A stretch of 64,000 bases of DNA from Mesorhizobium loti. Lineage in GTDB: Bacteria > Pseudomonadota > Alphaproteobacteria > Rhizobiales > Rhizobiaceae. The stretch is from the NCBI GenBank assembly GCA_002356515.1, contig AP017605.1:5627020-5691019 (forward strand), given 5' to 3'. The notes under the pieces were generated by a model that saw nothing but the letters and a program-made list of their open reading frames with translations, was not told where the DNA came from and did not search any database. Shown one piece after another: positions 49,452 through 58,347 of the stretch; the stretch's first letter is position 1; the number at the start of each line of letters is the position of its first letter. A program made the position numbers and the translations under genes.

Positions 49452-50109
49452 GCTCCAGCCGCCAATCCTGGCGCTTCTCGCAGTTACCGCCGGACTGGGT
49501 CTGCTGGTTTTAGTGGTCGTCACGACCACGGCCTTTGTAAAGGTATCGGTTGTTCTTTTCCTCGTGCGCAATGCGCTCGGGACTCAGACGATACCACCTA
49601 ACATAGCGCTGTACGCTGTCGCATTGATCCTCACCATGTTTCTTAGCGCGCCCGTTGTTGAACAGACCTATGATCGGATGACCGATCCGAAGCTACATTA
49701 TCAGACGTTCGACGACTGGGTAAGCGCCGCCAAATCCGGGAGCGAGCCCCTGCGTGATCATCTTAAGAAGTTCACAAATGAGGAGCAGCGACAGTTTTTC
49801 CTCTCGTCTACCGAAAAAGTCTGGCCAGCGGAAATGCGTGCCAAAGCCACAGTTGATGATTTGTCCATTCTGGTTCCATCTTTTCTAATTTCAGAGCTAA
49901 AGCGCGCGTTTGAGATCGGATTTCTTCTTTATCTTCCTTTCATCGTTATTGATCTTATTGTGACGACAATTTTGATGGCGATGGGCATGTCTATGGTATC
50001 CCCGACGCTTATATCTGTCCCTTTCAAACTCTTCGTGTTCGTCGCTATTGATGGCTGGTCGAAATTGATGCACGGGCTTGTGTTGAGTTACACGATACCG
50101 GGAGGTTGA
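49444..50109 (+). CDS. rhcR: RhcR, export gate protein SctR (FliP-like)
   Basis: This is a 221-residue FliP-family membrane protein. Hydrophobic segments lie near the N-terminus (LGLLVLVVVTTTAFVKVSVVLFL), near 50-65 and in the C-terminal half (FLLYLPFIVIDLIVTTILMAMGM), followed by the conserved MVSPTLISVPFKLFVFVAIDGW. It makes the pentameric core of the export gate with RhcS and RhcT. It overlaps both neighbours. Confidence 0.95.
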   Translation: MTELQPPILALLAVTAGLGLLVLVVVTTTAFVKVSVVLFLVRNALGTQTIPPNIALYAVALILTMFLSAPVVEQTYDRMTDPKLHYQTFDDWVSAAKSGSEPLRDHLKKFTNEEQRQFFLSSTEKVWPAEMRAKATVDDLSILVPSFLISELKRAFEIGFLLYLPFIVIDLIVTTILMAMGMSMVSPTLISVPFKLFVFVAIDGWSKLMHGLVLSYTIPGG

Positions 50110-50387
50110 TTATAGCTGAATCCAGTATTGTCACTCTTATGAGCCAATCGTTGGTGGTATTCATGATCTGGATTCTGCCGCCGCTCATTGCATCGGTGGT
50201 CGTTGGCTTGGTCATTGGCATCATCCAGGCGGCAACACAGATCCAGGATGAAAGTTTGCCACTAACCGTCAAGCTTCTGGTTGTTGTCGCGGTTATTGGT
50301 TTGTTTGCTCCTGTGCTGAGCGCCCCGCTGATAGAGCTAACCGACCAGATCTTTACCGAGTTTCCCGCCATGACACTTAGCTACTAG
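50106..50387 (+). CDS. rhcS: RhcS, export gate protein SctS (FliQ-like)
   Basis: This is a 93-residue protein with two transmembrane helices and the FliQ family motif [21 protein letters not shown]. The start looks like TTG at 50106, overlapping the rhcR stop. ATG 50139 (MSQSLVVFM) would give a shorter but still plausible form. It assembles around the gate core. Confidence 0.92.
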   Translation: MIIAESSIVTLMSQSLVVFMIWILPPLIASVVVGLVIGIIQAATQIQDESLPLTVKLLVVVAVIGLFAPVLSAPLIELTDQIFTEFPAMTLSY

Positions 50388-50395
50388 TCTCCGCC

Positions 50396-51214
50396 ATGTA
50401 TGCGTCACCGGCCGAGATTCAGATCCTCATGCATACGGCTATCGAACTCGTCGTAGCAGCCGGTCTTGGCGCAGCGCGCGCGATAGGCATTATGATGATC
50501 CTACCGGTATTTACACGTTCTCAGACCGATGGCCTGATCCGCGGCTGCCTGGCTGTCGGCTTCGGATTACCATGTCTGGCACATGTCAGCGACGCGTTGC
50601 AGGCGCTGGATCCTGAAACACGTCTGATTGAGGTAGCTCTGCTCGGATTGAAGGAAGTTCTTGTCGGCGCACTACTTGGCACCTTCCTTGGCATTCCCTT
50701 ATGGGGACTTCAGGCGGCCGGTGAGTTTATCGACAACCAACGCGGCGTCACCAACCCGTCCGCCCCGACCGACCCCGCGACGAATAGTCAGGCTTCCGCC
50801 ATGGGAGTCTTTCTCGGGATCACTGCGATTGCCATCTTCGTCGCATCAGGGGGGCTGGAAACGTTGATCGGCGCCCTTTATGGCAGCTATTTGATCTGGC
50901 CCGTGTATAAGTTTTATCCTACATTGAGCACGCAAGGAGCAATGGAGGTGTTAGGGCTCCTCGACCAGATTATGCGCACGGCGTTATTGGTGTCAGGGCC
51001 CGTCGTGTTCTTTATGACGCTGATTGATGTATCCTTTATGCTATTGCGTCGCTTTGCGCCGCAATTCAAATTGACCCAACTGTCCCCGGCGATCAAGAAT
51101 CTTGTCTTTCCGATTCTCATGGTTACATACGCTGGCTATCTCGTAGAGGGTATGAAACTGGAGATCACACAAGCGAATGGCGCGCTCGAGTGGTTCGATA
51201 GATTGCTGAAATGA
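50396..51214 (+). CDS. rhcT: RhcT, export gate protein SctT (FliR-like)
   Basis: This is a 272-residue polytopic membrane protein of the FliR family, with the typical [13 protein letters not shown] start and the [20 protein letters not shown] loop that is nearly invariant in SctT proteins. It is the single-copy component of the export gate. It overlaps rhcU by 4 bp (ATGA). Confidence 0.95.
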   Translation: MYASPAEIQILMHTAIELVVAAGLGAARAIGIMMILPVFTRSQTDGLIRGCLAVGFGLPCLAHVSDALQALDPETRLIEVALLGLKEVLVGALLGTFLGIPLWGLQAAGEFIDNQRGVTNPSAPTDPATNSQASAMGVFLGITAIAIFVASGGLETLIGALYGSYLIWPVYKFYPTLSTQGAMEVLGLLDQIMRTALLVSGPVVFFMTLIDVSFMLLRRFAPQFKLTQLSPAIKNLVFPILMVTYAGYLVEGMKLEITQANGALEWFDRLLK

Positions 51215-52248
51215 GCGACTCGAGCGAAGAGAAGACACACGCCGCCACCCCCAAAAAGCTAAACGATGCACGCAAAAAAGGGCAGCTGCCACATAGCTCC
51301 GATTTCGTTCGCGCGGTCGGCACTTGCGCTGGTCTCGGATACCTTTGGCTAAGAGGCAGCGCGATCGAAGACAAATGCCGCGAAGCGCTACTATTTGTCG
51401 ACAAGCTGCAGAACCTGCCATTTGACTTCGCGGTCCGGCAGGCGCTGGTTGTGCTTGCCGAACTCACCTTGGCAACTGTTGGCCCGCTGCTTGGAACGCT
51501 TGTCGCGGCGGTGCTTTTGGCAAGCATATTAGCCAATGGTGGATTTGTTTTCTCTCTCGAGCCAATGACGCCCAACTTCGATAAAATTAATCCTTTTCAA
51601 GGGCTGAAGCGCTTGGCGTCTGCGCGTTCGATGGTCGAACTCGGGAAGACGCTGTTTAAAGTATTCGTTCTCGGCGCAACCTTTTCCTTTTGCCTTCTCG
51701 GCATGTGGAAGACGATGGTCTATCTGCCGTTCTGCGGCATGGGCTGTTTGGGCCTTGTCGTTACGGGGGCAAAACTGCTGATCGGAATTGGCGCCGGCGC
51801 ACTTCTGGCCGCTGGCCTGATCGATCTCCTGGTGCAGCGTGCGTTGTTTCTGCGCGAAATGAGGATGACCAAGACTGAAGTCACGCGCGAGCTGAAGGAT
51901 CAGCAAGGGGCGCCAGAGTTGAAGAGTGAACGACGTCGCATTCGTGACGAGTCAGCTGACGAACCTCCCCTCGGTGTGCATCACGCCACGCTGATCTTCA
52001 AAGGAACGGCGATACTGATCGGTCTGCGTTACGTCCGCGGTGAAACCGGGGTGCCCGTCCTGGTTTGCCGCGCCGATGGCGAGCGGGCTTCACACCTGCT
52101 TAGCGAGGCGCGAGCGCTACGTCTTGAAATTGTCGACAACGATGTCCTAGCGCATCAGCTCATCGGCAAAACGCAACTGGGCAGACCCATTCCCATGCAA
52201 TATTTCGAGCCCGTGGCGAGAGCACTCTTCGCCGCAGGATTGGCCTAG
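51211..52248 (+). CDS. rhcU: RhcU, export switch protein SctU (FlhB-like), lacking the NPTH cleavage motif
   Basis: This is a 345-residue FlhB-family protein. The N-terminus starts with the conserved [20 protein letters not shown], four hydrophobic segments span about 85-220, and the cytoplasmic linker is [20 protein letters not shown]. The autocleavage tetrapeptide NPTH should sit at 264-267, but reads KGTA ([20 protein letters not shown]). The fold around it looks intact. The usual Asn-Pro self-cleavage for substrate switching therefore cannot occur. Last gene of the nopB operon; an 890-bp gap follows. Confidence 0.92.
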   Translation: MSDSSEEKTHAATPKKLNDARKKGQLPHSSDFVRAVGTCAGLGYLWLRGSAIEDKCREALLFVDKLQNLPFDFAVRQALVVLAELTLATVGPLLGTLVAAVLLASILANGGFVFSLEPMTPNFDKINPFQGLKRLASARSMVELGKTLFKVFVLGATFSFCLLGMWKTMVYLPFCGMGCLGLVVTGAKLLIGIGAGALLAAGLIDLLVQRALFLREMRMTKTEVTRELKDQQGAPELKSERRRIRDESADEPPLGVHHATLIFKGTAILIGLRYVRGETGVPVLVCRADGERASHLLSEARALRLEIVDNDVLAHQLIGKTQLGRPIPMQYFEPVARALFAAGLA

Positions 52249-53138
52249 CCCTGGGGCCTCTGTGGCCGCCCCGTAACACAAGAGGGCTAGTGCCATTTTG
52301 GACGTGATCGGAGTGCGGTCTTCCGTGAGGCCTTTATGTGTAACATTCCTAGCCTGAAAAATTCGTGGGAGTCGGCGGGTTTCATGCAAGACGTTGAACG
52401 CATGATTTGGTTGCTCACGCCGATCCGCGCCATTTCACGGAGACCACTTAAGCTGCCGCTGAGCGGTTTGTCATTTGTGGTCGGCAAGCGCGGCGGCGCA
52501 TGTGGCATGCAGAGCTTTGGAGCGGACAGACGCCGGCCGTGCTGACCCGAGCTGCCTCTGCGGTTTTCCGAGCTCTGATCGGCTGAATTAACGCACAATC
52601 CGCCGGGGAGCCACGCCCTTGGATCTCGCTGGATTCGGCGGCGAGCCTGAGCTCCCTCGGTGCAAAAAGGAGGAGCAGCAGCTGAACGCGGGAGCGCATC
52701 ACCGCACCCAGGTCACACGACCAAGTTCGCACTTTTCCGGCCCGCGATGAATGGGAACGACCTTTCTCCTCAATTTGACAGCACGGCGGGCGTCATCAGC
52801 AGCGTTTGCCGGATGTTAGTGAGATCGCCGGGAAGTGCAATTGCGCCGTCGAGGCTGCCGCTCGCTTTGGCGCAGGTCGGTAGCAGAAGACGGTCCGGGC
52901 AAGGCGGGGCTCGGGAGTTCGCCTCCCGCGCCCTCAGCCCGCCACCGTGGGAAAGTTGGGAAATGATGATGTCGCAGCAACGAAGCCTCGGAATTTACCG
53001 CTACGTTCGAAGAATGTCAGGCCTCCTGTCAGGCGCTATTCCTTTGGCAGAAGCGCAGTACCCACTTTTCACCATTTTGCAGGAGGCCGAACCCTGCTCG
53101 ATCATTATTTTCCGGTAGCCCGCTTTTTGTCCAGACTC
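52249..53138. other. About 890 bp gap between rhcU and nopC
   Basis: Short open frames occur on both strands but none has recognisable motifs. The gap ends at a tts box, so the nopC-nopA-y4yQ-rhcV group has its own promoter. Confidence 0.45.
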
Positions 53139-53156
53139 GTCAGGTTCCCGAAAGCT
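53139..53156 (+). promoter_or_regulatory. tts box upstream of nopC
   Basis: GTCAGGTTCCCGAAAGCT, followed by CCTGCTCG, matches GTCAGSTTNTCGAAAGCT at nearly every position. It ends 67 bp before the preferred nopC start. Confidence 0.88.
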
Positions 53157-53223
53157 CCTGCTCGTAGCCTGATGAGATTATCTTTAGGCGTCGGCGCCAA
53201 TGGAACGCATGCAGGAGTACTTG

Positions 53224-53544
53224 ATGGCCGCAGCAATTGGGAGTGGATTTGGCAACATTTCCTTAGCTCGCAGGGGGCATGGAGATCCGAAAAGCCAACC
53301 AGAGCAACCTGACAAGCCGGGTAGCGGGAATGATGACCCTAACAAACCGGGTAGCGGGAACAATGACCCAAACAAGCCGGTTGGCGGGAAAGATCCTGTG
53401 GACGGTCAGACTATCTCTGGGGATGATCAGCAAGCTCTAGCCGAAGCGTTCGACACGGTTCTCCACTCCGTTGCGCTAACTATTTTGAACGATGCCATGG
53501 CTGATGCCGACGAGGCTATTGCAGAAACTGAAGAGGATGCCTGA
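53224..53544 (+). CDS. nopC: NopC (Y4yP), secreted effector
   Basis: This is a 106-residue protein with no signal peptide. The middle has a repeated D-x-P-N-K-P-G-S-G-N-like stretch (four short copies), and the C-terminal helix is acidic (NDAMADADEAIAETEEDA). It is placed as nopC/y4yP just before nopA. ATG 53224 is preferred because AGGAG lies six bases upstream; ATG 53200 has no good ribosome-binding site. In other rhizobia NopC is secreted and reaches host cells. Confidence 0.85.
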   Translation: MAAAIGSGFGNISLARRGHGDPKSQPEQPDKPGSGNDDPNKPGSGNNDPNKPVGGKDPVDGQTISGDDQQALAEAFDTVLHSVALTILNDAMADADEAIAETEEDA

Positions 53545-53612
53545 CGTGGATGGTCTGCGTCAGGATGTGTGTGCCGTGCTGACGGGCGCGGTTTGAACAG
53601 AAGGAAAACGTT

Positions 53613-53828
53613 ATGAGTAAAGCAGGTACTGGCACCAGTGCGGCTGGCACTGGGACTTCGGTGGCTACAGACGTAGGTACCAGAGTCGCGGGGAAAGCCG
53701 CTTTCGAGGCGCAAATCGCGGATCTAACGGCGGCTAGCTTGGAGGCTACGGCTAGGAGTATACAGCTGCGCACCGTTACGACCAACCTCAACACAATCAA
53801 GAAAGCGGCCGACGAGCGCGTTCAGTAG
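53613..53828 (+). CDS. nopA: NopA, T3SS pilin
   Basis: This is a 71-residue protein. The Gly/Thr/Ser-rich start (KAGTGTSAAGTGTSVATDVG) is followed by a long amphipathic helix (AFEAQIADLTAASLEATARS, then LRTVTTNLNTIKKAADERVQ), as in SctF/HrpA-type needle or pilus subunits. It builds the extracellular filament. An AAGGA-like ribosome-binding site precedes the ATG. A perfect palindrome follows 59 bp after the stop. Confidence 0.9.
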   Translation: MSKAGTGTSAAGTGTSVATDVGTRVAGKAAFEAQIADLTAASLEATARSIQLRTVTTNLNTIKKAADERVQ

Positions 53829-53886
53829 GTTCGGAAGCAGGGGTTCCCGATCGCGTCGCCAGGTGGCGCGATGTGGAACCGAAATG

Positions 53887-53912
53887 AGCCGCACGGCAAT
53901 TGCCGTGCGGCT
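53887..53912 (+). terminator. Hairpin between nopA and y4yQ
   Basis: AGCCGCACGGCAA and TTGCCGTGCGGCT form a perfect 26-bp palindrome, folding to an 11-bp GC-rich stem with an AATT loop. It is followed by TCTCTCTTG, a weak T-tract. It could be a partial terminator, or protect the 3' end of nopA mRNA, so that pilin is made in excess over the basal-body proteins encoded downstream. Confidence 0.6.
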
Positions 53913-53936
53913 TCTCTCTTGTTCGGGAGAACATCC

Positions 53937-54827
53937 TTGAATGACGCCGTTTCTCTTGATTTCGAAGTTCTGTCGGGGCTCTATTGCGGGCTGACGGGTA
54001 AGACTGCTCTCGAAACGAGCTTAATCGGCTGCGGCTTAGACGCCGATATGATCTTCGTCGAGCAAGGATTGGCACCGCATCATTTTCGTATAACGCTCCT
54101 TGGCAACTCGATCGAGGTCGAGGCGCTTGCGGCCGGACTCAGCATCAAGGGTAAGCGGAATATCGCCGCGGGCGAGTGCGTTGTGGTGCCACTTCCTGTC
54201 GTCGTTCTCGCAGGCGAGATGTCCATTCTCTGGTCCGTGCAGGATGAAGTGACAAGTGGTCCGATAGGCATACCACGCCTCTCGATGCGTGTTCTGGCCA
54301 CGGTGATAGTCAGCTCTCTAGCGGTCGGTATGCTCTCAGCCTTTTTTTCCTATAATGGGGACGGTGGTGCATCGAGACCCAATTCACCCAGTGCCGATCA
54401 TGAGTCGAAGCGGACCAACCACCGCGCCGACGACCAGATTGCGGAGGCAGCGGCTAAAGAGCTGCAGGAGGAAGTCGATAGAGCGGGCCTACTCAATGTT
54501 AAGGTCGGCTCGGCAAAGGACACTGTGACGGCGGAGGGTACCGTCACGTCTGAATCGGTCATCAGTTGGCGGAAGCTCCAGCAGTGGTTCGATCATCGCA
54601 CCAAGGGCGCCCTGACACTGGTCAATGGAGTGCTCATAAAAGACGAAAAGGCGCCATCCGCAATCGCAGTTGAAGCCGTTTGGCGTGGCCCGCAACCGTA
54701 TCTTGTCATAGGTGGTGAGAAGTATTTTGTTGGCGCCGTTCTGGATGATGGATGGACGGTCGACAGGATCGAGGACGGTCGTGTGCTGCTGAGCCGTAAT
54801 GGCCGCCTTGCTGCTCTCCCGTATTAG
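53937..54827 (+). CDS. y4yQ: Y4yQ, SctD-like inner-membrane ring protein
   Basis: This is a 296-residue protein. The N-terminal third has the degenerate FHA-like layout of SctD proteins. A transmembrane helix lies near residue 125-145 (LSMRVLATVIVSSLAVGMLSA), and the periplasmic part follows (GLLNVKVGSAKDTVTAEGTV, a BON-like ring module). The C-terminal end (VGAVLDDGWTVDRIEDGRVL) is also typical. The start is taken as TTG 53937, with GGGAG seven bases upstream; the upstream open frame to 53871 includes the hairpin and is unlikely. It forms the inner-membrane ring with RhcJ. Confidence 0.85.
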   Translation: MNDAVSLDFEVLSGLYCGLTGKTALETSLIGCGLDADMIFVEQGLAPHHFRITLLGNSIEVEALAAGLSIKGKRNIAAGECVVVPLPVVVLAGEMSILWSVQDEVTSGPIGIPRLSMRVLATVIVSSLAVGMLSAFFSYNGDGGASRPNSPSADHESKRTNHRADDQIAEAAAKELQEEVDRAGLLNVKVGSAKDTVTAEGTVTSESVISWRKLQQWFDHRTKGALTLVNGVLIKDEKAPSAIAVEAVWRGPQPYLVIGGEKYFVGAVLDDGWTVDRIEDGRVLLSRNGRLAALPY

Positions 54828-55065
54828 TCCGCAGGCCCTATCAAGCAGAATTGCGTGGTCAGCTACCATTCTGCCGCGCCCAGTACCACAACAAACCTGG
54901 ACAGAGTGAAAACTTGCTGACCACCCAGCTTCGCGCATTCGGGCTCTCGTGCCACAGCCTGCTGCTCGCGGGCTGCCCAATGAGGGACTTGGCCCTCGGA
55001 CTTCGAATGCTACGCTTCACTGCGTAGCAGCAGAATAATTCTCAAGCGATCGTAAAGGGGCCTAG

Positions 55066-57111
55066 ATGGCCAACGTCCTGCGTAAGTTCATCAACCGTTC
55101 GCCGGCCAACCCGGACCTGATGGTCGCGTTGATGCTGCTTCTGGCTATCGCTATGATGGTCATGCCTATCCCGATCGTGGTGGTCGACGCGCTGATAGGA
55201 TTCAATATGGGACTGGCCATCCTGCTGATGATGGTTGCCCTGTATGTCAGTACTCCACTTGATCTTTCCTCTTTGCCCGGCATCATTTTGCTTTCCACGG
55301 TGTTCCGCCTGGCGCTCACCGTCGCAACGACGCGCCTGATCCTGGCCGAGGGGGAGGCAGGCGCCATCATCCATACGTTCGGCGATTTCGTGATCTCGGG
55401 CAATATCGTGGTCGGTTTCGTCATATTTCTGGTCGTCACCATGGTACAATTCATGGTCCTCGCGAAGGGCGCCGAACGCGTGGCCGAAGTGGCGGCGCGC
55501 TTCACGCTCGACGCTCTGCCGGGTAAGCAAATGGCGGTCGACGCAGAGCTACGCAACGGCCACATCGATGCCAACGAATCCCGCAGGCGACGCGCCGCAT
55601 TGGAGAAGGAAAGCCAACTTTACGGCGCGATGGATGGCGCGATGAAGTTTGTGAAGGGCGATTCCATCGCCGGACTGGTGGTTATCTTCATCAACATGCT
55701 GGGTGGGATATCGATCGGCCTGCTCTCGAAGGGCATGTCCTTCGGCGATGTGCTGCATCACTATACTCTGCTAACGATAGGCGATGCATTGATATCGCAG
55801 ATTCCGGCCCTGCTGCTATCAATTACAGCGGCGACCGTCGTCACTCGTGTCACGGGGGCGGCGAGGGTCAACCTTGGTACCGAAATAGTGAATCAGATCA
55901 CTGCCAGCAAGCGACCAGTGCGGGTCGCAGCTTGCGTCCTGGTTTTGATGGGGTTCGTTCCTGGCTTCCCCCTGCCCGTCTTTTTGGTGTTGGCCGCAAT
56001 CTTCGCCGCGATAAGCTTTGTGAAGGGCGATGTTGTCGATACCACAAGTGCAGGGGACACTCAAAAACAAACCGCGCCCGCGCAGGAATGTCCGATCGCT
56101 TTCTTCCTTGCGCCAGACCTGATGCATGCGATTGAACAAGTCGAATTGCAGCAGGAGATTGCACGCGTTTCGCAACTACTTTCAGCCGATCTTGGCATTG
56201 TCGTTCCCCCCATCCCTGTCACTGTCGACCAGCAGTTGCTGGAGTCTCAGTTTCGAATAGATATCGAGGGGGTGCCAGTTGAACAGGGTGTGTTTGATCC
56301 GAGCCAGCTGATGCTCAAAGACGATGTGGCGAACATCGAATCGAGCGGTATCCCGTATCGGCGTGATCCAAAAACGGACAGACTCGTGGCCGACCAAAGC
56401 CATGCACCGGCTCTCAAGAGTGCCGGCATCACACATTACGGTCCTGGCGAATTCCTCGCCTTGCGCCTCCATACAGCGTTGACCCGTTTCGCACCCCGAT
56501 TGATCGGTATTCAAGAGACCCGACAATTGATAGGCCGAATGGAGAAGGACTATTCTGATCTGGTCAAGGAGGTGCTGCGCACGACGCCAATACCTCGGAT
56601 TGCGGATGTGCTGCGCCGGCTCCTGGATGAAGGAATCCCGATCCGCCACACCCGCCTTCTCTTAGAAGGATTGGCGGAATGGAGCGAACGTGAGCCAAAC
56701 GTTGCCCTGCTCACGGAATATATTCGTTCTGGTTTGAAGCGTCAGATCTGTCACCGCTATGCCAACACAGAGGGCATCGTGCCCGCCTTGGTCGTCGAAC
56801 GCCAGAGTGAGGATGTGATGCGCAATGCAGTTCGAGATTCGGCTGCAGGACCCCACCTCGTACTAGAGGACCGGCAAAGCGAAGCGCTGCTGTCACAGGT
56901 ACGTCAGATCCTTTCGAACACAGCACCGGGTCAGACCCGCCCTGTCGTTTTAACCTCAACGGACATCCGACGCTTCGTCCGCGGCTTTTTCACCAGAAAC
57001 GGGATCGATGTTGCCGTGCTGTCTTATCAAGATATCGCCTCCGACTTTACAGTTAAACCCGCCGGGTCCGTCAAATTCCCGCATGGATTGATCAGTGGGC
57101 TGTCAGAGTAA
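55066..57111 (+). CDS. rhcV: RhcV, export gate protein SctV (FlhA-like)
   Basis: This is a 681-residue FlhA-family protein. The N-terminal half has about eight hydrophobic segments and the signature loop (LSTVFRLALTVATTRLILAE, FTLDALPGKQMAVDAELRNG). The C-terminal half is the cytoplasmic nonameric ring (GPGEFLALRLHTALTRFAPR, LTEYIRSGLKRQICHRYA, LTSTDIRRFVRGFF). It accepts chaperone-effector complexes and couples them to the gate. It is probably transcribed with nopC-nopA-y4yQ. Confidence 0.96.
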   Translation: MANVLRKFINRSPANPDLMVALMLLLAIAMMVMPIPIVVVDALIGFNMGLAILLMMVALYVSTPLDLSSLPGIILLSTVFRLALTVATTRLILAEGEAGAIIHTFGDFVISGNIVVGFVIFLVVTMVQFMVLAKGAERVAEVAARFTLDALPGKQMAVDAELRNGHIDANESRRRRAALEKESQLYGAMDGAMKFVKGDSIAGLVVIFINMLGGISIGLLSKGMSFGDVLHHYTLLTIGDALISQIPALLLSITAATVVTRVTGAARVNLGTEIVNQITASKRPVRVAACVLVLMGFVPGFPLPVFLVLAAIFAAISFVKGDVVDTTSAGDTQKQTAPAQECPIAFFLAPDLMHAIEQVELQQEIARVSQLLSADLGIVVPPIPVTVDQQLLESQFRIDIEGVPVEQGVFDPSQLMLKDDVANIESSGIPYRRDPKTDRLVADQSHAPALKSAGITHYGPGEFLALRLHTALTRFAPRLIGIQETRQLIGRMEKDYSDLVKEVLRTTPIPRIADVLRRLLDEGIPIRHTRLLLEGLAEWSEREPNVALLTEYIRSGLKRQICHRYANTEGIVPALVVERQSEDVMRNAVRDSAAGPHLVLEDRQSEALLSQVRQILSNTAPGQTRPVVLTSTDIRRFVRGFFTRNGIDVAVLSYQDIASDFTVKPAGSVKFPHGLISGLSE

Positions 57112-57171
57112 ACCCAATCCGTTTGCCATCGAATGAACGTGATAGCACTCTATGATAATTGGAAACCAAGC

Positions 57172-57669
57172 ATGAATTCACACCAGAATACAGACGGCCG
57201 AGCATTTAGGAACTCACTTTTCTTCTCTGTACTCGCCATGCTGCCTCTCGGCGGTTGCGCCAGCTTGGACAAGCCTGCTCTTTCAGTGAGGGAGACGTCA
57301 TCCCCAGAGCTGCTCAACGCCAACCAAATCGACCCGGCTATGCGAGAACGCATTTTGAGCGCGGTCGGCCAGGATGCACAAGAGCGGGCTCTGCGGGATG
57401 AGTTGACGCAGCACCCAGACAATGTCGATGCGGCGATCCGTCTTACGAATGCTTTGGTCGCGCAGAAGCGTCCGCATGAGGCGCTTCAGGTACTGGACAG
57501 GCTCTTGGTTGCAGCCCCAGGAAATTTGCGCGCATTGAACGCGAAGGGAGTGATCTTGGACCTTGAGGGGCGGCATGACGCGGCACAGGTGCTGTATCGG
57601 CAAGCTCTCGAGACAGAGCCTGGGAATCAGATGGTGCAGCACAATCTCGACCTGTCGCTTGCGTTTTAA
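57172..57669 (+). CDS. y4yS: Y4yS, TPR lipoprotein
   Basis: This is a 165-residue protein. The signal peptide ends in lipobox LGGC (Cys about 29 from ATG 57172), followed by TPR-like helices (VDAAIRLTNALVAQKRPHEA, LRALNAKGVILDLEGRHDAA, LETEPGNQMVQHNLDLSLAF). It is a TPR lipoprotein of the type of TadD or PilF, and may act as a secretin pilotin. ATG 57133 is an alternative start. It is the last gene of the T3SS cluster. Confidence 0.85.
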   Translation: MNSHQNTDGRAFRNSLFFSVLAMLPLGGCASLDKPALSVRETSSPELLNANQIDPAMRERILSAVGQDAQERALRDELTQHPDNVDAAIRLTNALVAQKRPHEALQVLDRLLVAAPGNLRALNAKGVILDLEGRHDAAQVLYRQALETEPGNQMVQHNLDLSLAF

Positions 57670-57744
57670 AGGAAGTCCGGACCTGAGTGCGTTGGCGCGG
57701 TCGCGCTAGCTGTGCACATGCACCGCCCGACACACCTTGGTCAG

Positions 57745-57995
57745 CGACCGGTTATTTCCAGCACCTCGGCGTCAGCGCCGGCCAGCTCCTGCACACGACC
57801 GGCGATGGTGGTTCGCGACCGCGTGCCCAGTTGATACAGGCCTCCCGCAGGATCGTCCGGACCATATTCTCGATGCTGCGCATTTCGTTCAGCACCGGGT
57901 GGCGGTGAACGAGGAGAGAACGCCAGAGCCGGCATTGCCAGCTCTTGACATGCACCGGCTGGCCTTCGGCGCGCAATCCGTCGTGAGGCCAGGCC
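57745..57995 (-). pseudogene. IS110-family transposase remnant
   Basis: On the minus strand, in two frames, pieces read WRSLLVHRHPVLNEMRSIEN, MVRTILREACIN and RVQELAGADAEVLEI, recognisable as the central helical part of IS110-type (DEDD) transposases. The N-terminal DEDD and C-terminal domains are gone. Confidence 0.6.
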
Positions 57996-58039
57996 GTCAG
58001 CGAGCACGCTTCCAGGTTGACGCGCTCCAGCGGGAGCCC

Positions 58040-58345
58040 GACTTTGGGCAGCGCGATGCGGGCAAGAAGATCAAAGGCAAGAAGCGGCATATTCTCGTCA
58101 ATACCAAGGTCTCCTGATGCACGCCCTCGTTCATGCCGCCGACATCCAGGACTGCGATGGCGGCGTGATGGTGATGGCGAAGCTGTTCGGACTCGATCCC
58201 TTCCTGTTCAAGCTCTACGCCGGTGGCGGCCATTCCAGGGGCCGGAGTTCCAAAAGGGGCTGAGGAAGACAAATTCAATTTCGAATCGCACCAGGGCGCT
58301 CGCCTTCCTCAAGCTGGCCTCCATTCGCCTCATGGTCGGAAGGCT
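58040..58345 (+). pseudogene. IS5-family transposase remnant
   Basis: Pieces in different frames read DAGKKIKGKKRHILVNTK, LVHAADIQDCDGGVMVM, LFGLDPFLFKLYAGGG and ALAFLKLASIRLMV, the C-terminal half of an IS5-type DDE transposase, but with an internal deletion after GGG. The last codons are cut by the left end of the IS6-family element. Confidence 0.65.
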
Positions 58346-58347
58346 TC

